This document shows, piece after piece, positions 56,012-64,000 of a stretch of DNA of 64,000 nt (the stretch's first letter is position 1; each line of letters opens with the position of its first letter). The notes under the pieces were generated by a model. That model made no database searches and was not told the DNA's origin. It saw only the letters and a program-made list of their open reading frames with translations. This DNA is from an uncultured Lachnospiraceae bacterium (GTDB taxonomy: Bacteria; Bacillota; Clostridia; Lachnospirales; Lachnospiraceae): contig CADAKQ010000007.1 in the NCBI GenBank assembly GCA_902788555.1, forward strand, positions 1 to 64,000. The letters run 5' to 3'. A program made the translations under genes and the position numbers.

Positions 56012-57785
56012 AATGCCCGAAAAGCGTAATGCATATCTCTATGCCAAGGCAGCACCCACACAGGAACAAAAGGCAAGATTTGAGAGCTTTCTTAAGCAGA
56101 AATATAATGAGGATATAAGCCTGGAATGGGTAGAAGATAATGAAATAAGAGGCTTTAAACTCATTTATGATACGGAAATATTTAACTGGACTCCGGAGGG
56201 AAGATTTGCTCAGTTTAAGGATAAGTTAGATGAAATTTCCATGAGATATGCCAGCAAGTCACAGCCTGATCAGATGATTACCCTGCTTAAAAAGTCCATT
56301 GAAGACTTTGAACTTGAAGCGGTTGCCGAGGAAGAGGGTAAGGTCAAAACCGTAGGTGACGGTATCGTCGTTGTGGAAGGCCTTGATTCGGTTAGGTATG
56401 GCGAGATAGTAGTCTTTGAATCCGGTGTAAAGGGTATGGTTCAGGATTTAAGACGTGGTGAGATAGGTGTCATTCTCTTTGGTGAGGATGATGAGATAAC
56501 AGACGGAAGTCTGGTAAGAAGAACTAAAAAGACTGCCGGTATTGCCGTTGGTGAAGGCTTTGTAGGCAGAGTTGTAGATGCACTTGGAAACCCGATTGAC
56601 AATAAGGGGGACATAGCAGCATCTGATTATCGTGCTTTGGAGACACCGGCGCCAAGTATAATTGACAGACAGCCGGTAAATGAACCGATGGATACCGGAC
56701 TTTTATCCATTGATTCCATGTTCCCTATAGGACGAGGACAAAGAGAGTTAATTATAGGTGACAGACAGACGGGAAAAACTACGGTTGCCCTTGATACAAT
56801 ACTTAATCAAAAGGGTAATGGCGTTATATGTATATATGTTGCGATAGGACAAAAGGCGAGCAGTGTTGCACAGCTTGTCGGAACATTAAATAAGCATGAT
56901 GCTATGAGCTATACAATAGTCGTAAATGCATCTGCTTCCGACACGGCTCCGCTTCAGTATATAGCTCCTTATGCGGGTACCGCTTTGGGAGAATATTTTA
57001 TGGAGCAGGGCAAGGATGTGCTTATTGTATATGATGATTTATCAAAGCATGCGATAGCCTATAGAGCCTTAAGTCTTTTGCTTGAGCGTTCTCCGGGACG
57101 TGAGGCATATCCTGGAGATGTATTTTATCTTCATTCAAGACTTTTGGAGCGTTCTGCACATCTTTCTGCTGAAAAAGGCGGCGGTTCACTTACTGCGCTT
57201 CCTATAGTAGAAACTCAGGCAGGAGATGTTTCGGCATATATTCCGACCAATATTATATCCATAACTGATGGTCAGATATTCCTTGAGAGCGAGCTTTTCT
57301 TCTCGGGACAAAGACCTGCGGTAAATGTCGGACTTTCCGTATCCCGTGTAGGCGGAGCCGCACAGACCAAGGCTATGAAAAAAGCTGCCGGCGGTGTAAG
57401 ACTCGACCTTGCACAGTACAGAGAGATGGAGGTTTTTACCCAGTTTTCAAGTGACTTGGATGATGCGACCAAAAGACAACTGGTTTACGGTCAGGGACTT
57501 ATGAGACTTTTAAGACAGCCGCAGAGTCATCCGATGAAGCTGCATGAGCAGGTTATAACTCTTGTTTCGGCTACTGCTCATGTTATGCAGGATATACCGC
57601 TTGAGAGCATGCTGGATTTTAGAAATAAGCTTTTTGATTATTTCCATGCAAATGCCATGACACTTTGTAATACCATAGACGATACAGGTCTGTTATCCGA
57701 TGACGATAAGCAGACTATTATAGATGAGGCAAAGAAGTTCTGTGACGAATACCTTGAGGGTATGGTAAATGAGGACGGTGAGTAG
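56001..57785 (+). CDS. atpA: ATP synthase subunit alpha fused to a delta-like C-terminal domain
   Basis: A 594-aa protein; normal alpha is 500-510. From about residue 95 it is ordinary alpha: VVVEGLDSVRYGEIV, Walker A GDRQTGKTTVALD (253-260), VYDDLSKHA and ILLERSPGREAYPGD-type segments. Residues 1-85 are extra and look like the C-terminal domain of delta/OSCP: APTQEQKARFESFLKQKY, then ISLEWVEDNEIRGFKLI and FNWTPEGRFAQFKDKLDEI, matching the delta pattern of a short helix, GGxxL strand and D-x-S/T-x-xGRLxxL helix. The alpha N-terminal helix that normally binds delta seems replaced. ATG 56013 is an alternative start after GGAG. No atpH exists nearby. Confidence 0.9.
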   Translation: MENKMPEKRNAYLYAKAAPTQEQKARFESFLKQKYNEDISLEWVEDNEIRGFKLIYDTEIFNWTPEGRFAQFKDKLDEISMRYASKSQPDQMITLLKKSIEDFELEAVAEEEGKVKTVGDGIVVVEGLDSVRYGEIVVFESGVKGMVQDLRRGEIGVILFGEDDEITDGSLVRRTKKTAGIAVGEGFVGRVVDALGNPIDNKGDIAASDYRALETPAPSIIDRQPVNEPMDTGLLSIDSMFPIGRGQRELIIGDRQTGKTTVALDTILNQKGNGVICIYVAIGQKASSVAQLVGTLNKHDAMSYTIVVNASASDTAPLQYIAPYAGTALGEYFMEQGKDVLIVYDDLSKHAIAYRALSLLLERSPGREAYPGDVFYLHSRLLERSAHLSAEKGGGSLTALPIVETQAGDVSAYIPTNIISITDGQIFLESELFFSGQRPAVNVGLSVSRVGGAAQTKAMKKAAGGVRLDLAQYREMEVFTQFSSDLDDATKRQLVYGQGLMRLLRQPQSHPMKLHEQVITLVSATAHVMQDIPLESMLDFRNKLFDYFHANAMTLCNTIDDTGLLSDDDKQTIIDEAKKFCDEYLEGMVNEDGE

Positions 57786-57787
57786 GG

Positions 57788-60102
<2,315 letters not shown>

Positions 60103-60135
60103 TTGTTAAAAAGGCTGTAAAGAGGTGATGTTTTA

Positions 60136-60549
60136 GTGGAACATACATTTAAAGCAAGAATATATGAGGCAGACAGTCCGTTTTTTGAAGGGGAGCTTAC
60201 TTCGGTAGTTGTACCTGCGATAGACGGAGAGTATGGTGTATTGGCTAACCACAGAAATGTCGTTATAGCTATAGTTCCGGGAAATATGCACTTTACTTTG
60301 CCGGATGGCACAGTAGAATATGTTATCGTTTCCGAGGGTATGATGAGGGTTGAAAATAACGATGTATTAATCCTCATTAATCATGCCGAAAGACCGGATG
60401 AGGTAGAGGCAAACCGTGCCAGGGAAAAGGAAGAGGAGCTTATCGAAGCAAAACTTCAAAAGAAAAGTGTAGAAGAATATCTCGAGGCTGAGCTTATGAT
60501 GCAAAGAGCCATGGCGGGACTAAGAGATAAGGGACGTAAGATGGATTGA
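60136..60549 (+). CDS. atpC: ATP synthase subunit epsilon
   Basis: Small F1 rotor subunit of 137 aa that can inhibit ATP hydrolysis. Residues 1-85 are the beta-sandwich (FFEGELTSVVVPAIDGEYG, NHRNVVIAIVPG), followed by a two-helix C-terminal domain (EANRAREKEEELIEAKLQKK). It starts at GTG, eight bases after AGAGGTG. Last gene of the ATP synthase operon. Confidence 0.93.
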   Translation: MEHTFKARIYEADSPFFEGELTSVVVPAIDGEYGVLANHRNVVIAIVPGNMHFTLPDGTVEYVIVSEGMMRVENNDVLILINHAERPDEVEANRAREKEEELIEAKLQKKSVEEYLEAELMMQRAMAGLRDKGRKMD

Positions 60550-60604
60550 TTTAGTTTGTTAATTTAATATTAAATATATTTAAAGATAATCAATGGAGGA
60601 CAAA

Positions 60605-61591
60605 ATGGACGATTTTAATCAAACAAATGATAGTAGTGAAGAAAGTACCACAGTTTTGACGGCGGATATGTTAGGGGAGTCATTTAGTGACAATACTGAG
60701 AAGCTTACTTCAGATATGAAGAAGGATTTTCAGGACTCTAAGGAAAGAGCAACAAAGCAGATTCAGCAAAATAAGGCTCAGCTTATGAATCAGCTTCCGC
60801 CACAGGGACAGATGCCGCCTCAGATGTCACCACAGACAAAGGGCATAAAGCCACAGGGACAGATACCACCACAGAATCAGCTTCCGCCACAGATGGCACC
60901 GCAGACAAATGGTATGCCACCACAGCAGATGCCACCTTTGCAAAATAATAAGCAAGCCAAAAATCAGAAGGTTAAAAATACTGAAAAAAAATCAGGCGGA
61001 GGTTCACATGCATATACTATAATTTCTCTTATTTTGATTGCAGGTCTTATAGGAACCGGAGTTTGGGGATTTTTACATTTTAATGGTAAGATTAACAGCC
61101 TTGAGGACGAGAAAAAACAATTATCGGATGAATTGGAAGTATACAGAGGAAATGCTGCTGATTTGGAAGATGAAAAGGCTGATTTTGAAACTCAGTTAGC
61201 AGATAAGGATTCTGAGATTGCCGGTCTGGATGAGCAGCTTAGCTATTATCAGACACAGACAGAAGAGTTGACCAATATTTTTAATTATATAAATACATAC
61301 TGTGCACCTTTGGGATATCAGGATTTTATTGTCAGTGACAATAGCTTTAATCTTAAGGTTGGAGATGAGGTTGAGTTTACAATATATGTTAAAAATCCGG
61401 ATGACGGTTTATATTTTGAGCAGGATAATTCAGATATTGCATGGGCAGAAGGAATATCGGATGCGTATGACGGAAACAGCAGTATAAAGGCTTATAAGCT
61501 TCATGCAGTCCAAGCGGGTTCGACTTCTATGACAATATACACAACTACTTCAAATCAGGCAATAACGATTAATATAAATGTTTCTGAATAA
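60605..61591 (+). CDS. Hypothetical membrane protein with Pro/Gln/Met-rich region
   Basis: A 328-aa protein I do not recognise by name. Residues 1-55 are polar. Residues 60-110 are low complexity (LPPQGQMPPQMSPQTKG, QLPPQMAPQTNGMPPQQ). One helix lies near 140-160 (AYTIISLILIAGLIGTGVWG). A coiled coil follows (INSLEDEKKQLSDELEV, DLEDEKADFETQLADKDSE). The C-terminal 95 residues look like a beta-sandwich of Ig/BIG type (LKVGDEVEFTIYVKNPDDG, STSMTIYTTTSNQAITI). Start 60605 follows GGAGGA. It may sit at the cell wall like the 49016 protein. Confidence 0.65.
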   Translation: MDDFNQTNDSSEESTTVLTADMLGESFSDNTEKLTSDMKKDFQDSKERATKQIQQNKAQLMNQLPPQGQMPPQMSPQTKGIKPQGQIPPQNQLPPQMAPQTNGMPPQQMPPLQNNKQAKNQKVKNTEKKSGGGSHAYTIISLILIAGLIGTGVWGFLHFNGKINSLEDEKKQLSDELEVYRGNAADLEDEKADFETQLADKDSEIAGLDEQLSYYQTQTEELTNIFNYINTYCAPLGYQDFIVSDNSFNLKVGDEVEFTIYVKNPDDGLYFEQDNSDIAWAEGISDAYDGNSSIKAYKLHAVQAGSTSMTIYTTTSNQAITININVSE

Positions 61592-61621
61592 ATCTATAAT
61601 ATATAAGGTGAGGAGAAAACA

Positions 61622-62173
61622 ATGATAGATTTGTCAAATTATCCTAATTTAACTAATCTTGCCAACAGTCTTGGTGGAGTAAGAAAAGCTGCACTCAATA
61701 AAAAGCTTTTGGAAAGATCTGAGGAAAGCTGGAGAACTATAACTCAGGAGGAGGTTGTAAGTCTCGAGCAGCAGGTACCTTATGCAAGAAAAATTATGAA
61801 TGCGTATGTTACACCAACCGCAATTCTTTATATGAGCAACCATGCATTATTTGTTATACCTACAAGAAATCTTATCTGGGTATACGGAAGCGTAACAACC
61901 ATGCGTATGAATTTCATACCATACAGCAAGCAGCATAACCTTTTGGCAGTTACAAGAGATGGCGATTCTCATAATCTGGGTCTGGCAACAACGGGAGGAT
62001 TTTCAAAAAAACGTCCATGTGATGCCGCTATTATGGAGCTTCAGCAGATACTTGCTCCTTCAAAGCCGGGAATTATTTTTGGTTATTCTGACCAGGTTGC
62101 CAATGCGGTTAAAAGTAACTTTGCAGGCGTTGTTCAATCGGTGGATGCAAGAAATAACGGACAGATGATGTAA
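61622..62173 (+). CDS. Hypothetical protein
   Basis: A soluble 183-aa protein that I do not recognise. It has a basic N-terminus (GGVRKAALNKKLLERSEES), then a beta-rich core (PTAILYMSNHALFVIPTRNLIWVYGS has the only hydrophobic stretch, too polar for a helix across the membrane). RDGDSHNLGLATTGGFSKK follows, and a helical CDAAIMELQQIL before the end. The core resembles PH-like domains by eye only. AGGTGAGGAG precedes the ATG. It follows the Pro/Gln-rich membrane protein gene by 30 bases, so the two are probably co-expressed. Confidence 0.55.
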   Translation: MIDLSNYPNLTNLANSLGGVRKAALNKKLLERSEESWRTITQEEVVSLEQQVPYARKIMNAYVTPTAILYMSNHALFVIPTRNLIWVYGSVTTMRMNFIPYSKQHNLLAVTRDGDSHNLGLATTGGFSKKRPCDAAIMELQQILAPSKPGIIFGYSDQVANAVKSNFAGVVQSVDARNNGQMM

Positions 62174-62273
62174 CAATGAACAATATTTGATCATAAGTGA
62201 GTGGAGAATTAAGATTACCGAAGCTTTCTTATGTAAAAATGAAGTAGAATAAAAATAAGTTAGGAGTAGTATT

Positions 62274-62762
62274 ATGAGAGTAGCAGTTATTATGGGCTCG
62301 ACTAGTGATATGGGTAAGATTGAGCCTGCGGTTGATATATTGAAGAAATACGGAGTAACCGTGGATGTAAGATGTCTTTCGGCACACAGGGCGCATGCCG
62401 GACTTTCGGCATTTATTGAGGAAGCAAATTCAAACGGAACCGAGGTAATAATAGCTGCAGCAGGTATGGCAGCGGCACTTCCGGGAGTGGTAGCAAGCAT
62501 GACAGTACTTCCTGTAATCGGAGTACCTCTTTCCGGCTCGGTGCTTGATGGTACAGATGCACTATATTCCATAGTTCAGATGCCTTCGGGAATTCCTGTT
62601 GCAACTGTTGCGATTAACGGAGGTAAAAATGCGGCTTATCTTGCACTTGAGATAATGGCTGTTAAGCATGATGAGTTAAAGACAAAGCTTATTGACTATC
62701 GCAAGAAGATGGAAGAGGATGCAATGAAATCAAATGAAGAAATAATTGCAAAATATTCATAG
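62274..62762 (+). CDS. purE: N5-carboxyaminoimidazole ribonucleotide mutase
   Basis: Purine biosynthesis, class I PurE, 162 aa. The N-terminus VIMGSTSDMGKIEPAVDIL binds the nucleotide phosphate; the catalytic His is in CLSAHRAHAG; the flexible loop AAAGMAAALPGVVAS and VIGVPLSGSVLDGTDALYS follow. TTAGGAGTAG precedes the ATG. No other pur gene is adjacent in the window; a terminator follows. Confidence 0.95.
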   Translation: MRVAVIMGSTSDMGKIEPAVDILKKYGVTVDVRCLSAHRAHAGLSAFIEEANSNGTEVIIAAAGMAAALPGVVASMTVLPVIGVPLSGSVLDGTDALYSIVQMPSGIPVATVAINGGKNAAYLALEIMAVKHDELKTKLIDYRKKMEEDAMKSNEEIIAKYS

Positions 62763-62782
62763 AAAAGTTAGTGAATCATAAG

Positions 62783-62813
62783 TCGGGTTAGTGATTTACC
62801 AACCCGATTTTTT
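62783..62813 (+). terminator. Intrinsic terminator after purE
   Basis: TCGGGTT (62783-62789) pairs with AACCCGA (62801-62807), followed by TTTTTT. Confidence 0.8.
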
Positions 62814-62837
62814 CGTTATGAAAACAGGAGGAAAAGG

Positions 62838-64000
62838 TTGAAGGGATTAAATGACAAGCAGTTGGAAGCCTGCTGCTATACCGATGGTCCGCTTCTTATA
62901 CTTGCAGGAGCGGGAAGCGGAAAAACACGAGTTATAACACACAGAATAGCTTATCTTATAGATGAGAAGGGAGTAAATCCATATAATATTCTTGCTATAA
63001 CCTTTACCAATAAGGCAGCCAATGAGATGCGAGAAAGAGTGGATAATCTTGTTGGTTTTGGATCGGAAAGTATATGGGTTAGCACCTTTCATTCAATGTG
63101 TGTAAGGATACTGAGAAAGCATATTGATAAAATCGGAGGAACGAGAGATTTTACAATTTATGATACGGATGAACAAAAGGTTGTTATGAAAGAGGTTATA
63201 AAACACCTTAATCTTGACCCAAAGCTATATCCTGAAAGAGCCATGCTTGCAGTCGTTTCAAAGGCCAAAGAGGATTACATGTCTCCGGATGATTATGAAA
63301 AGGCTCATGCGGCAAGCTTTCGTGACCAGCAGATTGCCGGAATATACAGGGAGTATCAAAAAAGGTTAAAGAGCAATAATGCTCTTGATTTTGATGACCT
63401 GATTTATCAGACTATTTTTTTGTTTGAAACTAATCCTGATGCTCTTGCTGAATATCAGGAGAGATTTAAATATATAATGGTGGATGAGTATCAGGATACA
63501 AATCATTCCCAGTTTGTTTTGGTTAAACAGCTTGCAGCAAAATACAGAAATCTGTGTGTTGTGGGGGATGATGATCAAAGCATATACAAGTTTAGAGGAG
63601 CAAATATATATAATATTCTTAATTTTGAAGATACATATCCTGACGCTAAGGTTGTAAAGCTTGAGCAAAACTATCGTTCAACCTCTAATATTCTTAATGC
63701 AGCCAACGGTGTTATATCCAATAATGAAGGAAGAAAGGACAAGACGCTTTGGACTGCAAATGATGAAGGAGAAAAGGTTACATTTACAAGATATAATAAT
63801 GAGTATGATGAAGCGGAAAAGGTAGCATTGAAAATCCGTTCACTGAACAGACAGGGAGTTTCCTTTGACGATATTGCTATACTTTACAGAACAAATAATC
63901 AGTCACGTGTATTTGAAGAAAAGCTTATATATGAAAATATTCCGTATAAACTTTATGGCGGTACAAACTTTTATTCACGTAAAGAAATTCGTGATATGGT
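62838..64000 (+). CDS. pcrA: UvrD/PcrA-type DNA helicase (5' part, runs off the window)
   Basis: Superfamily 1A 3'-5' helicase for repair and rolling-circle replication; about 387 codons are present. It starts at TTG five bases after CAGGAGGA, giving MKGLNDKQLEACCY. Motifs in order: Walker A LILAGAGSGKTRVI, Ia TFTNKAANEMRER, the NALDFDDLI segment, II VDEYQDTNHSQF, III VVGDDDQSIYKFRGA and IV LEQNYRST. The C-terminal half lies beyond 64000. Confidence 0.94.
   Translation, partial: MKGLNDKQLEACCYTDGPLLILAGAGSGKTRVITHRIAYLIDEKGVNPYNILAITFTNKAANEMRERVDNLVGFGSESIWVSTFHSMCVRILRKHIDKIGGTRDFTIYDTDEQKVVMKEVIKHLNLDPKLYPERAMLAVVSKAKEDYMSPDDYEKAHAASFRDQQIAGIYREYQKRLKSNNALDFDDLIYQTIFLFETNPDALAEYQERFKYIMVDEYQDTNHSQFVLVKQLAAKYRNLCVVGDDDQSIYKFRGANIYNILNFEDTYPDAKVVKLEQNYRSTSNILNAANGVISNNEGRKDKTLWTANDEGEKVTFTRYNNEYDEAEKVALKIRSLNRQGVSFDDIAILYRTNNQSRVFEEKLIYENIPYKLYGGTNFYSRKEIRDM

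Overview
The window is AT-rich, densely coded, low-GC Gram-positive DNA. It carries a complete spoVAA-AB-AC-AD-AE operon (spore dipicolinate channel), a group B-type [FeFe] hydrogenase, a rubredoxin/flavoprotein, the PyrK/PyrD-type (NAD-linked) dihydroorotate dehydrogenase and strong GGAGG-type ribosome sites. Together these suggest an anaerobic, spore-forming member of the Clostridia. The style of several proteins (charged-repeat cell-surface protein with C-terminal wall-binding-like repeats, Y-family polymerase with a YolD-like partner, YARHG membrane protein, Rpn-type fragment) points to Lachnospiraceae. That family assignment is inference from gene content, not from a marker gene.

Layout. 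0.05-5.1 kb: a bidirectional terminator, a perfect 20-bp palindrome, then an ABC-2 exporter (ATPase plus two permeases) followed by a NarL-type two-component system. 5.2-6.9 kb: a lone Wzy/O-antigen-ligase-like membrane protein. 7.1-16.5 kb: tyrS, a glycerol-1-phosphate dehydrogenase with a HAD phosphatase, a TSCPD protein, a ROK kinase with a GH1 glycosidase, an EAL phosphodiesterase, an Smr protein and an NSS transporter. A ~300-nt imperfect inverted repeat fills the gap to the convergent citrate synthase. 18.4-26.9 kb: [FeFe] hydrogenase, birA, a DUF3810 protein, nnr, alr, mazF (no antitoxin beside it), a CBS protein and yebC. 26.9-27.1 kb: terminator, three 57-bp GC-rich hairpin repeats, a second terminator. 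27.2-30.2 kb: the spoVA operon on the minus strand with a sigma-G-like promoter. 30.4-34.0 kb: an unknown gene, the Y-family polymerase/YolD-like pair, an AroQ-type chorismate mutase with an extra domain, and another unknown gene.

34.1-45.9 kb: pyrimidine genes pyrC, pyrF, pyrK and pyrD. Between pyrC and pyrF sits an accessory block: an AAA ATPase/DUF234 gene behind two 49-nt palindromic units, dtd, a flavin reductase-rubredoxin, a 12-TM regulator with two helix-turn-helix domains, a secreted mosaic protein, and a C-terminal Rpn-type fragment with its own strong ribosome site. 45.9-53.9 kb: small membrane protein, HD hydrolase, M29-type aminopeptidase with a long N-terminal extension, a membrane protein with a Gln/Gly/Tyr/Asn-rich repeat tail and YARHG domain, a lipoprotein amidase, deoB and pdp.

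54.0-60.5 kb: the F1Fo ATP synthase operon atpB-E-F-A-G-D-C behind a near-consensus promoter. It has no atpH (delta). Instead AtpA carries about 85 extra N-terminal residues that resemble the delta-subunit C-terminal domain, and AtpE carries a signal-peptide-like and acidic N-terminal extension. This rebuilt stator/ring is the most unusual feature of the window. 60.6-64.0 kb: two unrecognised proteins, purE, and a pcrA/uvrD helicase gene cut by the window end.
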